A stretch of 14,164 bases of DNA from a bacterium (GCA_030648695.1 JAUSHG010000052.1:1-14164); one strand, 5' to 3'. Counted from the first letter of the stretch, positions 1 through 6,414 are shown. The notes: generated from the sequence alone by a model not told the origin. Numbers and translations: made by a program.

Positions 1-1637
1 TGCTCCTGACCACCGCCGGCATGCAACAGTTTAAGAAGTACTACACCGGAGAGGCCGACCCTATGGCAGATTTTGGTTCCAAAAACACGGCTTCGGTTCA
101 GAAATCATTTCGCACCTCCGATATAGACGAAGTGGGGGACGAGAGCCATCTCACCTTTTTTGAGATGCTCGGCAATTTCAGTTTTGGCGGATATTTCAAA
201 GATGAGGCCATCAAACTTGCTCACGAGTTTATCACCAAAGAGATGGGGCTTACTATCTCATATGTAACGGTTTTCAAAGGGAATACGGGAGCCGGCGTAC
301 CGCCTGACGAGGAGTCCAAGGCGATCTGGCGCGCCGTAGACCCGAAAATAGAGATAAGAGAGGATGGAATGGAGGATGTCTTCTGGGGGCCGACCGGCGA
401 AACCGGCCCATGCGGCCCCACCACCGAAATCTACTGCAAGAACGGAGCGGGACAGGATATAGAAATCTGGAACATCGTGTTCAATGAGTTTCTCTGCAAT
501 GGTTCGCGCGAAGAACTCTTGCAGGGGAGTGCAAAATTGAATCCCTTGCCGTTTAAAGGCATTGATACCGGTATGGGACTGGAGCGCCTTGCCATGGTGG
601 TGCAGGGCACGAAAACTATTTTTGAGACCGATTTGTTCACTCCGATTCAGATGTTCACCAGCACATTGGCTTCCTACGATTTGCCCGCACGTCGTATCAT
701 TGGTGATCACTTTCGCGCCGCGGTTTTCCTTACTGCAGATGGAGTGCTACCCTCAAACACCGGCCGAGGGTACATACTCCGGCGCCTGATACGCCGTTCG
801 ATATTAAAGGCCCAGAATAAGAGAATTGCTCCGAGTGAAATTACCGCACTAGTAGAAGTTATTTCCTTCGCCTACCGTGATGCATATGGGGAACTATATT
901 CGCAGAGGGAACAAATTTGCCAGGTTATAATCACCGAATCCGAGCAATTTCAGAAAACTCTTCAGCATGGGCTTAAGGAATTTGAGAAGTTATCAATCGC
1001 CAATATTTCGGGAAAGGACGCGTTTATGCTCTTTTCGACGTACGGGTTTCCAATTGAACTGACCCGGGAACTTGCGTCAATTCGAAAATTGCAAGTGGAC
1101 ACTGCGGGATTTGCCAAGGAGTTTGAGAAACATCAGGAAGTTTCTCGGGCCGGAGCACACGGCAACTTCAAAGGCGGGCTTGCGGATACCTCGGAGAAAA
1201 CGACCAAGCTCCATACCGCGCATCATTTGCTTCTAAAGGCGCTCCAGATAGTGCTCGGGCCGCAGGTCAGACAGCGGGGGAGCAATATTACGCAGGAGCG
1301 GCTGCGCATTGACTTCAGTCATGGCGAGAAGATGACGGATGAGCAGAAAAAGGAGGTGGAACGGATTGTGAACGAAAAGATTAAGGAGAATTTGCCGGTT
1401 GTCCGTACCGAAATGGTGAGAGAGGAGGCGGAGAAACTGCACGCGGAGCATGAATTCGGTGCCAAATATCCGGAGCGAGTGTCGGTGTACTCGGTCGGGC
1501 CCTTGAGCAGTGCATTTTCAATTGAGTTCTGCGGCGGGCCGCATGTGGAGAATACCGGAGTGCTTGGCGCCTTTAAAATTCAAAAAGAAGAGGCCGTGGC
1601 CGCAGGAATTCGGAGAATAAAGGCGGTCCTGAGCTAG
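1..1637 (+). CDS. alaS: Alanine--tRNA ligase, compact form (5' end outside window)
   Basis: Class II synthetase that charges tRNA-Ala with alanine in the cytoplasm. The frame is open from base 3, where LLTTAGMQQFK matches the conserved AlaRS start region, so roughly the first 25 residues lie upstream of the window. Seen in order: FRTSDIDEVGDESH and FFEMLGNFSFGGYF (motif 2 region), GPTGETGPCGPTTEI, GMGLERLAMV, and GRGYILRRLIRRS. The editing domain follows, with its HxxxH metal site (His codons at 1212 and 1224) and CGGPH (Cys 1530, His 1542). The protein stops right after the editing domain, at IRRIKAV, so the C-Ala domain is absent. The stretch between the tRNA-binding region and HxxxH is also about 130 residues shorter than in E. 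coli (my estimate), which implies loss of the editing-domain beta-barrel. Such reduction fits CPR bacteria. No frameshift is seen. Confidence 0.95.
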   Translation, partial: LLTTAGMQQFKKYYTGEADPMADFGSKNTASVQKSFRTSDIDEVGDESHLTFFEMLGNFSFGGYFKDEAIKLAHEFITKEMGLTISYVTVFKGNTGAGVPPDEESKAIWRAVDPKIEIREDGMEDVFWGPTGETGPCGPTTEIYCKNGAGQDIEIWNIVFNEFLCNGSREELLQGSAKLNPLPFKGIDTGMGLERLAMVVQGTKTIFETDLFTPIQMFTSTLASYDLPARRIIGDHFRAAVFLTADGVLPSNTGRGYILRRLIRRSILKAQNKRIAPSEITALVEVISFAYRDAYGELYSQREQICQVIITESEQFQKTLQHGLKEFEKLSIANISGKDAFMLFSTYGFPIELTRELASIRKLQVDTAGFAKEFEKHQEVSRAGAHGNFKGGLADTSEKTTKLHTAHHLLLKALQIVLGPQVRQRGSNITQERLRIDFSHGEKMTDEQKKEVERIVNEKIKENLPVVRTEMVREEAEKLHAEHEFGAKYPERVSVYSVGPLSSAFSIEFCGGPHVENTGVLGAFKIQKEEAVAAGIRRIKAVLS

Positions 1638-1657
1638 ATTCGAGAAGTGAGAGCCGA

Positions 1658-1687
1658 CCCCAGTACCAGAGCAAGCTCGGTACGGGG
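1658..1687 (+). other. Stem-loop 20 nt after the alaS stop
   Basis: CCCC (1658-1661) and GTACC (1663-1667) pair with GGTAC (1679-1683) and GGGG (1684-1687), leaving one bulged A. An inner GAGC/GCTC adds four more pairs. The hairpin is strong but has no T-run after it, so it may protect the 3' end of the alaS message rather than terminate it. It could also be a diverged repeat. Confidence 0.4.
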
Positions 1688-1720
1688 CAGGAAAACGAGA
1701 CCGGAACACGCTAACAAAAA

Positions 1721-1885
1721 ACCCGCAGACCAAACAGCACTCTTCTGTCATTCCCGCGTAGGCGGGAATCCAGATTTCCATTGCGGCCTCTGGATCCCCG
1801 CATTCGCGAGGATGACAAGAAAGTAAGTTTCGTAATTCAAGAATATGAACTCGGGAATATAAAAATACCCGCAGACCAAACAGCA
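1721..1885. repeat. 19-bp direct repeat flanking a REP-like pair
   Basis: ACCCGCAGACCAAACAGCA occurs exactly at 1721-1739 and again at 1867-1885, each preceded by an A-rich stretch. The second copy is the left arm and loop of a complete terminator hairpin. The first copy lacks the closing arm, and the REP-like pair begins eight bases later. The arrangement suggests duplication of a terminator followed by insertion or rearrangement of the REP-like DNA. Confidence 0.7.
1747..1815. repeat. REP-like inverted pair
   Basis: Two 27-nt units in opposite orientation. The unit at 1747-1773 begins GTCATTCCCGCG and ends GGGAATCCAG; the unit at 1789-1815 begins CTGGATCCCCGC and ends GAGGATGAC. Each unit has its own GC-rich palindrome and the two can also pair with each other. 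The GTCATTCCCGC...GCGGGAATCCAG type is a widespread intergenic palindrome in many bacteria. Further copies in this window are at 10744-10799 and 13195-13221. Confidence 0.8.
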
Positions 1886-1893
1886 TCTGCGGG
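1861..1893 (-). terminator. Intrinsic terminator, minus strand
   Basis: CCCGCAGA (1868-1875) pairs perfectly with TCTGCGGG (1886-1893) around a 10-nt loop. On the minus strand the stem is followed by TATTTTT. No convincing minus-strand gene lies upstream, so this is an orphan or the relic of a lost antisense unit like those at 9690-10153 and 13273-13701. Confidence 0.6.
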
Positions 1894-2060
1894 TTCCCCT
1901 GTGGTGAGGATCTTTGAATTTCTCTGAAAGGATCGGATATCAGCAAACATTCGCTTGCTGACCAATATTGAGTAACGATAGCATATTTTCTCCGGCCAGG
2001 AAGTGAAAACGAAAATCCGCCTCGCATCTCGGCTCTCGGTTCTCGGTTCTTCTTGCGTGT

Positions 2061-2167
2061 TATACCCCGTGCCACAATCATCTGATGGCCACTGTATCAC
2101 ACGGTACAGCTATTGTAGTGCATATATTCTCCATAACTATATGTAAATAATTGTGGCACGGGGTATA
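2061..2167. mobile_element. MITE-like element with 18-bp terminal inverted repeats
   Basis: TATACCCCGTGCCACAAT at 2061-2078 is the exact reverse complement of 2150-2167. The 71 bp between them are AT-rich and carry no gene. The outer ends read TA-TACCCC and GGGGTA-TA, compatible with a TA target duplication as made by IS630/Tc1-type transposases. No transposase is present, so it would be non-autonomous. The alternative is a long regulatory stem-loop in front of the next gene. Its right end contributes most of the candidate promoter at 2164-2169. Confidence 0.5.
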
Positions 2168-2169
2168 CT
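2164..2169 (+). promoter_or_regulatory. -10 element TATACT for a possibly leaderless transcript
   Basis: TATACT ends six bases before the ATG at 2176, so transcription would begin at or next to the start codon and the mRNA would have no leader or SD. No good -35 hexamer sits 16-18 bp upstream; that space is occupied by the right inverted repeat. The rpsI start at 9225 has the same geometry (TATCAT, then 6 nt, then ATG). Confidence 0.45.
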
Positions 2170-2175
2170 ATTCTC

Positions 2176-3396
2176 ATGCCGTTATTCTCGCGGAAAAAGA
2201 AAAGCAGTGTCGTGCTTCTCTTTGATGTCGGAAGCGGAAGCGTGGGAGGAGCCATCGCCGTGCTCGGAGGAGGTTTCCCCTCCATTCTCTACGCCGTGCG
2301 CCGCGAAATACCGCACGGAGAGCAGACCGCAGACCGTCTGCTCGCAAAAATGCTGCAAGCCCTTTCGTCGGTACTGCATCTCATGTTGCATGAGGGCTTT
2401 GACAGCGCCGGATTTCGCGGCGAAGCACCGGACATTGCCGAAGCGCTCGTGTTCCTTTCCGCGCCATGGGCTATTTCGCGGACGGATTTCCTGCACCTGA
2501 AGAACGACAAATCCATCCCCATTACCGAAGACCTGTTCAGGGAACTGCTGATTAATCACAAGCGCGAAAATGAGGCGGCACATACCCTGGTGCCAATTGA
2601 GCAGAAGCTCATCAAGGCGGAACTGAACGGCTATGAGACGGCCACTCCCTACAGCAAGGCGGCGCGTCACGCCGTGTTTGCCATATTCTCCAGTTTTTCC
2701 GAAGAGGAGGTCGTACGAAAAACCGAAGCCCTGATTCTGCGCACACTGCATCCGCGCCGAGTGTCATTCCATTCGTTTTCTCTTTCCGCAGCCGCTGCGC
2801 TCCAGACCCTCTATCCGGAGGTTCCCGACTTTCTCGTGCTGGATGTAAGCGGAGAGCAGACCGAGGTTGCGGTGGTCAAGGAGGGAGTGCTTCTTGAGAC
2901 CATTACCTTTCCGTTCGGACGAAATCACTTCATACGCCGGCTCGCGCGGAATACCGGCGCACCTGCCGCATCAGTGTCCTCTTTTTTCAAACTCTACGGC
3001 GAGGGGCGGGGAGAGGGGCCGCTCTTTGAAGCGGGAGAAAAAAGCGCTTCGCGTGCGGGAAGCGAATGGCTGAATCACTTTGAGCGCGCGGTTTCCGCCT
3101 TTTCCGCGGAGCTCTTTCTCCCGCCGACCGTGTTTGTAACCGTTGATGAGGATATCCGTTCTTTTATTGCGAAATTAGTCAGGCAGGTGGATGTCGGCAC
3201 CATTACACCCGGAGGCCGCCCATTTCGTCCGGTGCACGTAACCGAAGATCTCCTGGACTCCGCGCGAAGCAGTGCCTCGCCGGCAGGCAGGAGCGAGGGC
3301 TCGCAGCGTTCCTCTGCTTCCATCGGAGCTGACCCGTTTTTACAGCTTGAGGCGGTATTTTCAGGAAAGTTGCGGGGTGAGTCACCGGACGTGTAA
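2176..3396 (+). CDS. FtsA/PilM-like actin-fold protein
   Basis: A 406-residue protein of the actin/Hsp70 ATPase superfamily, closest in layout to FtsA and PilM. Residues 12-30 (LLFDVGSGSVGGAIAV) look like the phosphate-1 motif. Residues about 96-180, with LNGYETATPYSKAARHAVF, resemble the inserted SHS2 subdomain of FtsA/PilM. FLVLDVSGEQTEVAVV (219-234) looks like phosphate-2. PTVFVTVDEDIRSF (317-330) would be the adenosine region. FtsA tethers FtsZ to the membrane, while PilM binds the cytoplasmic tail of PilN in type IV pili. The bitopic membrane protein that follows suggests a PilM/PilN-like partnership, which is inference. Residues 362-385 are a Ser/Ala/Gly-rich tail over an inverted repeat (CCTCGC 3275-3280, GCGAGG 3293-3298). 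No SD; see the -10 element just upstream. Confidence 0.7.
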   Translation: MPLFSRKKKSSVVLLFDVGSGSVGGAIAVLGGGFPSILYAVRREIPHGEQTADRLLAKMLQALSSVLHLMLHEGFDSAGFRGEAPDIAEALVFLSAPWAISRTDFLHLKNDKSIPITEDLFRELLINHKRENEAAHTLVPIEQKLIKAELNGYETATPYSKAARHAVFAIFSSFSEEEVVRKTEALILRTLHPRRVSFHSFSLSAAAALQTLYPEVPDFLVLDVSGEQTEVAVVKEGVLLETITFPFGRNHFIRRLARNTGAPAASVSSFFKLYGEGRGEGPLFEAGEKSASRAGSEWLNHFERAVSAFSAELFLPPTVFVTVDEDIRSFIAKLVRQVDVGTITPGGRPFRPVHVTEDLLDSARSSASPAGRSEGSQRSSASIGADPFLQLEAVFSGKLRGESPDV

Positions 3397-3419
3397 CTTT
3401 CCACATTTGTTCGGGCAAG

Positions 3420-3456
3420 GGCGGAGGATTTAGAAATCCCTCCCCGCCTCATTTTT
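3420..3456 (+). terminator. Intrinsic terminator after the FtsA/PilM-like gene
   Basis: GGCGGAGGATT (from 3420) pairs with the AATCCCTCCCCGCC side (to 3448) with small bulges. TCATTTTT (3449-3456) follows. It lies 24 nt after the stop codon, so the next gene would need its own promoter. Confidence 0.6.
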
Positions 3457-3472
3457 CAGAAAAAGTTGGGCG

Positions 3473-3499
3473 GATGCTCCCTTTAGGAAAGGGAGCATC
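3473..3499. repeat. Perfect 12-bp hairpin
   Basis: GATGCTCCCTTT (3473-3484) and AAAGGGAGCATC (3488-3499) are exact reverse complements around a 3-nt loop, AGG. No T-run follows on either strand close enough for a terminator. The hairpin lies between the terminator of one gene and the promoter of the next. It may be a palindromic repeat or an operator. Confidence 0.6.
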
Positions 3500-3542
3500 A
3501 GAGGCGTTGTTCGGAAGGTATGGAGAATTACCCAGATGCCTC

Positions 3543-3572
3543 TTGACCCCGCGGGAACAAATGTACTACACT
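3543..3572 (+). promoter_or_regulatory. Candidate promoter of the membrane-protein gene
   Basis: TTGACC (3543-3548), an 18-bp spacer, then TACACT (3567-3572). A start near 3579 would leave a leader of about 24 nt. This supports choosing the ATG at 3603 over the more upstream in-frame ATG at 3474, which would precede the promoter. Confidence 0.4.
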
Positions 3573-3602
3573 CTCTGTATATGCGCGGTGTCGCGGCTTG
3601 CT

Positions 3603-4907
3603 ATGTCAAAGAATATGTTACGAGACGTGTTACCCTCCGATAGACGCTCAATCCGCCAAATTCCAATGTCAGAACGAGATACACAACGACAGGCCTTTTC
3701 CGGTGATATCAAATATGAGCGTGAGGAATCCCCTGAATCGGTGCGTGCGCCGCGCCGCCGTTTTCGCATGGGAAAATTGCTGTGGCTTTGTGCGGGCGCC
3801 TGCATACTCATTGCCGTGTTTTTCTTAAGTGGCAGTGTGCGCGGAGCCACCATCACGGTAACTGCAAAGAAAGCTCCTCTCTCCCTCAATGCTGATTTCA
3901 ACGCGGGGCGCCTCGGCGAGGGGCTGACCTTTACCGCTATTCCGCTTTCCGCCACGGGGGAGGAAGTGGTGCCGGCAGAAACGCTCAAAAAGGTTTCCGA
4001 GCGCGCAAGCGGTACGCTCACCATCTACAACAATTACTCCAAGGAGGACCAGCGCCTCATCAAAAATACGAGGTTTGAGAGCCCAAAAGGACTTATGTAC
4101 CGCATAGACAAATCAATTGTCATTCCCGGCCGGACGCTTAGGGACGGAAAGGTGATTCCCGGAAGCATTGAGGCGCTGGTATTTGCGGATTCACCGGGAG
4201 AGGAATACAACAGCGGGCAAACGGACTTTACCATTCCCGGATTCAAAAATGATGCATCCCGCTACTCGGCGCTATACGCGCGTTCCAAAACCGCGCTTTC
4301 AGGCGGCATAGACGGTACCATCCGCACTCCGTCCGATTCGGTACAGGCGGCGGCCGAAAGCAAACTGCGCGAGAAGCTTCAGACAGAGCTCCGGCAAAAA
4401 GCGCAGGAGGCGGCCGGCAGCGACAAGGTGCTCTACGACAATGCCCTCGTCATCAAATTTGAACCTTTGCCTCTTGAAACCCGCAGTGACGACAAGGCGG
4501 CTGTCCGCGTGAGTGCAACCGCTGTGGCGTACCTGTTTGACCGCGATACGCTTGAGCAGGCGGCGGCGGAAAAAGGAGTCCGCACTTACAACGGTCTGCC
4601 TGTTGAAGTGCCGGAGTTGGATACGTTCTCGTTTGCGTTCCTGCCGCCGCTGCCCTCCGCCACGACTGCCATGACCGAGATTAAGTTCAAGCTTCAGGGC
4701 GAGGGAAATGCAATCTGGGTCTATGAAAAGGAGGAACTCAAGACCGCATTGCTCGGAAAGGCGCGTGATGACCTTGCGAGCACGATTTCCGCATTTCCCA
4801 CCATTGAAAAGATTGATGTGGCCATACGCCCGTTCTGGAGCCGCCGTCTGCCCGACAATCCAAAGAAGATTGAAGTGAAGGAGGCCGCGGCAAGCACTGA
4901 CCAGTAA
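3603..4907 (+). CDS. Single-pass membrane protein with large extracytoplasmic region
   Basis: 434 residues if started at 3603. Residues 1-57 are a charged, presumably cytoplasmic tail containing DVLPSDRRSIRQIP and ending in the Arg-rich RRRFRMGK. One hydrophobic segment follows (about 58-79, LLWLCAGACILIAVFFLSGS), and the positive-inside rule puts the rest outside. The external part contains SGTLTIYNNYS, SPKGLMYRI, IPGSIEALVFADSPGEEYN and DFTIPGFKN, a beta-rich pattern I associate with CPR proteins sometimes labelled baseplate-J-like. I cannot confirm that label here. A helix- and Ala/Gln-rich stretch follows at about 249-275. Function unknown. Its position after an FtsA/PilM-like gene and its bitopic shape suggest it is the membrane partner. 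No SD. The start was chosen from the conserved-looking tail and the promoter at 3543-3572. Confidence 0.7.
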   Translation: MSKNMLRDVLPSDRRSIRQIPMSERDTQRQAFSGDIKYEREESPESVRAPRRRFRMGKLLWLCAGACILIAVFFLSGSVRGATITVTAKKAPLSLNADFNAGRLGEGLTFTAIPLSATGEEVVPAETLKKVSERASGTLTIYNNYSKEDQRLIKNTRFESPKGLMYRIDKSIVIPGRTLRDGKVIPGSIEALVFADSPGEEYNSGQTDFTIPGFKNDASRYSALYARSKTALSGGIDGTIRTPSDSVQAAAESKLREKLQTELRQKAQEAAGSDKVLYDNALVIKFEPLPLETRSDDKAAVRVSATAVAYLFDRDTLEQAAAEKGVRTYNGLPVEVPELDTFSFAFLPPLPSATTAMTEIKFKLQGEGNAIWVYEKEELKTALLGKARDDLASTISAFPTIEKIDVAIRPFWSRRLPDNPKKIEVKEAAASTDQ

Positions 4908-4911
4908 CTAC

Positions 4912-4934
4912 TGACTGTTAATGGTTAACAGTTA
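4912..4934. repeat. Short GTTAAC-type hairpin after the membrane-protein gene
   Basis: CTGTTAA (4915-4921) and TTAACAG (4925-4931) pair around TGG, with two or three extra outer pairs. The same words recur at 5447-5491 and near 11041-11070, so this is a dispersed intergenic word family rather than a simple terminator. No T-run follows. Confidence 0.5.
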
Positions 4935-4955
4935 CGAGTGATAAGTTGCTGGATA

Positions 4956-4984
4956 TTGACGCTGAAGCAACCTTCTGCTATTCT
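4956..4984 (+). promoter_or_regulatory. Strong promoter before infA
   Basis: TTGACG (4956-4961), a 17-bp spacer and TATTCT (4979-4984), with TG one base before the -10 (extended -10). The predicted start near 4991 gives a leader of about 30 nt containing GCTC-TTTTT-GAGC. It probably drives infA and much of the ribosomal cluster. Confidence 0.75.
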
Positions 4985-5020
4985 TAATGCGCTCTTTTTG
5001 AGCAACATTTCGTTTTGTAA

Positions 5021-5236
5021 ATGCAAGATTCAAAAGCAAAAAATACGGTAATGGGGGTTGTGACCGAGGCATTGCCGGATACGCTTTTTAAAGTGCGTCT
5101 TGAGAAGGGCGAGGAGCTTCTTTCGTTTCTTGCCGGCAAGATGCGGATAAACAGGATTCGGGTGCTTATCGGCGACAAAGTGGCCGTGGAGCTTGACCCG
5201 TACGGAGGCAAGGGTAGGATAGTTAAAAGAATGTAG
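5021..5236 (+). CDS. infA: Translation initiation factor IF-1
   Basis: 71 residues, the normal length for this single OB-fold protein, which binds the ribosomal A site in 30S initiation complexes. Diagnostic blocks are VMGVVTEALPDTLFKVRL, LAGKMRINRIRVLIGDKVAVE and the end block DPYGGKGRIVKR. First gene of the alpha-operon-type cluster, preceded by its own promoter. No SD lies in the bases before ATG (TTTCGTTTTGTAA). The usual upstream neighbours secY, adk and map are not here. Confidence 0.95.
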   Translation: MQDSKAKNTVMGVVTEALPDTLFKVRLEKGEELLSFLAGKMRINRIRVLIGDKVAVELDPYGGKGRIVKRM

Positions 5237-5313
5237 CTAGGTAGCTTGTTAGCTTTTTAGAGAGCCGAATCCTAAACAGCTAAGAAGCTAAACAGCTAAG
5301 AAGCTGTTTTTTT
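5237..5313. repeat. AGCTAA-word dyad spacer, copy 1 (infA-rpmJ)
   Basis: The left half (AGCTTGTTAGCTTTTTAG) is nearly the reverse complement of the right half (CTAAACAGCTAAGAAGCT), so the whole spacer can fold into a long hairpin. It fills the gap exactly, from the infA stop to the rpmJ ATG. Copies 2-4 are at 6415-6503, 8259-8341 and 8693-8763. Confidence 0.8.
5290..5313 (+). terminator. Terminator-like hairpin abutting the rpmJ start
   Basis: AAACAGCT (5290-5297), a 4-nt loop AAGA and AGCTGTTT (5302-5309) form a perfect 8-bp stem, followed by TTTT up to 5313. The ATG of rpmJ begins at 5314. This has the form of an intrinsic terminator or attenuator inside the operon. The stem competes with the longer AGCTAA dyad of the same spacer. 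Confidence 0.5.
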
Positions 5314-5430
5314 ATGAAAGTAAAAGCATCAGTCAAAAAAATCTGCGCCCAGTGCAAAGTCGTCCGCCGGAAGGGGTACGTGTATGTCATTTGCACCGGC
5401 AATCCGAGGCATAAACAGCGTCAAGGTTAG
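5314..5430 (+). CDS. rpmJ: Ribosomal protein L36 (bL36)
   Basis: 38 residues, too short for ordinary ORF calling but unmistakable: MKVKASVKKICAQCKVV at the start, then RRKGYVYVICTG and NPRHKQRQG. It is the zinc-binding type, with Cys11, Cys14, Cys27 and His33. L36 is a late-assembling protein of the large subunit. Its place between infA and rpsM is the classical order. No SD; the ATG directly follows a T-run. The last codons and stop lie in the left arm of a perfect hairpin (5421-5445). Confidence 0.95.
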   Translation: MKVKASVKKICAQCKVVRRKGYVYVICTGNPRHKQRQG

Positions 5431-5491
5431 CAGGGCTAACCTTGAACCATTAACTCTTAACTTCTGACTGTTAACGGTTAAGAGTTAGTGG
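5421..5491. repeat. Two consecutive hairpins between rpmJ and rpsM
   Basis: First hairpin: TCAAGGTTAGC (5421-5431) pairs perfectly with GCTAACCTTGA (5435-5445) around AGG, and includes the rpmJ stop. Second hairpin: CCATTAACTCTTAAC (5447-5461) pairs with GTTAAGAGTTAGTGG (5477-5491) with one G-T pair. Neither is followed by a real T-run, so I read them as intergenic repeat hairpins or RNA-processing sites rather than terminators. Confidence 0.6.
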
Positions 5492-5508
5492 TTAACAGTT
5501 TAATTCGT

Positions 5509-5889
5509 ATGCGTATCTCTGGTATCAACATTCCGGACAACAAGCGATTGCCCTACGGACTGCGGGCGATTTATGGCATCGGCCACGCACGCGCCGCGCG
5601 CATTTTGAGCAATGCCAAAGTGGACGTGAACAAGCGCGGCAAAGAGCTTACGCCAGACGAGGAGAATGCTATCCGTAAGGAGATTGAGCGGTTTAAAATT
5701 GAGGGCGAGCTCAAGCGCGAAATCAGCGGAAATATCAAGCGCCTCAAGGATATCAAAAATTACCGAGGGGTACGGCACACGCGGGGACTTCCGGTTCGGG
5801 GACAGCGGACCAAGACCAACTCGCGCACTCGCCGCGGAAATGTCAGGAAGACCATGGGAACCGGACGAAGGGCGGTGGAGAAGAAGTAA
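5509..5889 (+). CDS. rpsM: Ribosomal protein S13 (uS13)
   Basis: 126 residues. Small-subunit head protein that contacts the P-site tRNA and the B1 intersubunit bridges. Recognised by MRISGINIPDNKRLPYGL, IYGIGHARAARIL and the basic tail motif VRHTRGLPVRGQRTKTNSRT, ending in RRAVEKK. A GTG at 5488 is in frame, but the family begins at (A)RI(S/A)G, so I chose the ATG at 5509. The bases before it read TTTAATTCGT, with no SD. The word ATTCGT-ATG is shared with the rpsK and dnaJ starts. Confidence 0.95.
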   Translation: MRISGINIPDNKRLPYGLRAIYGIGHARAARILSNAKVDVNKRGKELTPDEENAIRKEIERFKIEGELKREISGNIKRLKDIKNYRGVRHTRGLPVRGQRTKTNSRTRRGNVRKTMGTGRRAVEKK

Positions 5890-5938
5890 GCGCTAAACAG
5901 ACGCGAAACTGGCACGCAAAACCGACGCAAAACATCTT

Positions 5939-5982
5939 ATTCGCAGTATTCGTATAATTCGTAGATTCGTATTTTCATTCGT
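5939..5982. repeat. ATTCGTA-word spacer before rpsK
   Basis: ATTCG occurs five times within 44 bases at 7-12-nt steps, the last being ATTCGT directly joined to the rpsK ATG. Upstream (5900-5935) an ACGCAAAAC-type word is repeated. The same layout is found before dnaJ (13751-13803), and inverted words occur between rplM and rpsI. Confidence 0.65.
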
Positions 5983-6414
5983 ATGGGAAAGAAACGCATA
6001 GCATCAAAAGGGGAGACCGGAGCCGGAACCGAAGCCGGAAAGACCGGGGGGTCGCAGAAGAAACGCCAGCTTCTGCGCGGCATTTTATACGTGGAATCTA
6101 CCTACAACAATACCCGCCTGACACTTACCGATGAGAAGGGAAACACGGTTGCCGCATCATCAAGCGGAGCACTGGGATTCAAAGGCGCCAAGAAAGGAAC
6201 TCCCTTTGCGGCCGCCAAAGTCGGGGAAACCATTGCACTGCGGGCGCAGGCCTTCGGACTGAAAGAGGTGGCGGTAGTGGTAAAGGGAGTCGGTTCAGGC
6301 AGAGAATCTTCCATCAGAAGTTTTGCCAACAAGGGTTTCGGTCTTTTGAGCATCCGAGACGCGACACCGGTGCCGCATAACGGCCCGCGGCCTCCGCGCC
6401 CCCGCAGAGTTTAA
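5983..6414 (+). CDS. rpsK: Ribosomal protein S11 (uS11)
   Basis: 143 residues. Small-subunit platform protein that helps form the mRNA exit channel with S7 and S18. The N-terminus (1-30) is a low-complexity Gly/Lys/Thr extension. The core starts at GILYVESTYNNTRLTLTD and contains GALGFKGAKKGTPFAA, VVVKGVGSGRESSIR and the closing DATPVPHNGPRPP-RPRRV block. The usual HNGCRPPK is here HNGPRPPR. No SD; the ATG follows CATTCGT. Confidence 0.95.
   Translation: MGKKRIASKGETGAGTEAGKTGGSQKKRQLLRGILYVESTYNNTRLTLTDEKGNTVAASSSGALGFKGAKKGTPFAAAKVGETIALRAQAFGLKEVAVVVKGVGSGRESSIRSFANKGFGLLSIRDATPVPHNGPRPPRPRRV

Larger units (their letters stand above)
1638..2175. other. Repeat-rich non-coding region
   Basis: No credible gene lies in these 538 bases. 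The open frames on the minus strand run through palindromic repeats and into alaS antisense. The region holds the stem-loop at 1658-1687, a 19-bp direct repeat, a REP-like pair, a minus-strand terminator and an element with terminal inverted repeats. On the minus strand a GGAG lies 5 nt before an ATG (about 1990) that opens a frame of only 14 codons upstream of the terminator at 1861-1893. This could be a small transcript or leader peptide, but the support is weak. Confidence 0.5.

Noticed and set aside
258..710. 150-codon minus-strand frame inside alaS
   Set aside because: Lies wholly antisense to a strongly conserved catalytic region; a frame shadow.
1518..2100. Minus-strand frames of 187 and 87 codons
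   Set aside because: They translate REP-like palindromes, a terminator hairpin and alaS antisense sequence; no SD at their starts and no protein-like pattern.
2182..2751. 189-codon minus-strand frame opposite the FtsA/PilM-like gene
   Set aside because: Shadow of a recognised protein-coding frame; no initiation signal.
3474..3602. 43-codon upstream extension of the membrane-protein gene
   Set aside because: It begins inside a hairpin and precedes the likely promoter; the downstream ATG fits the protein better.
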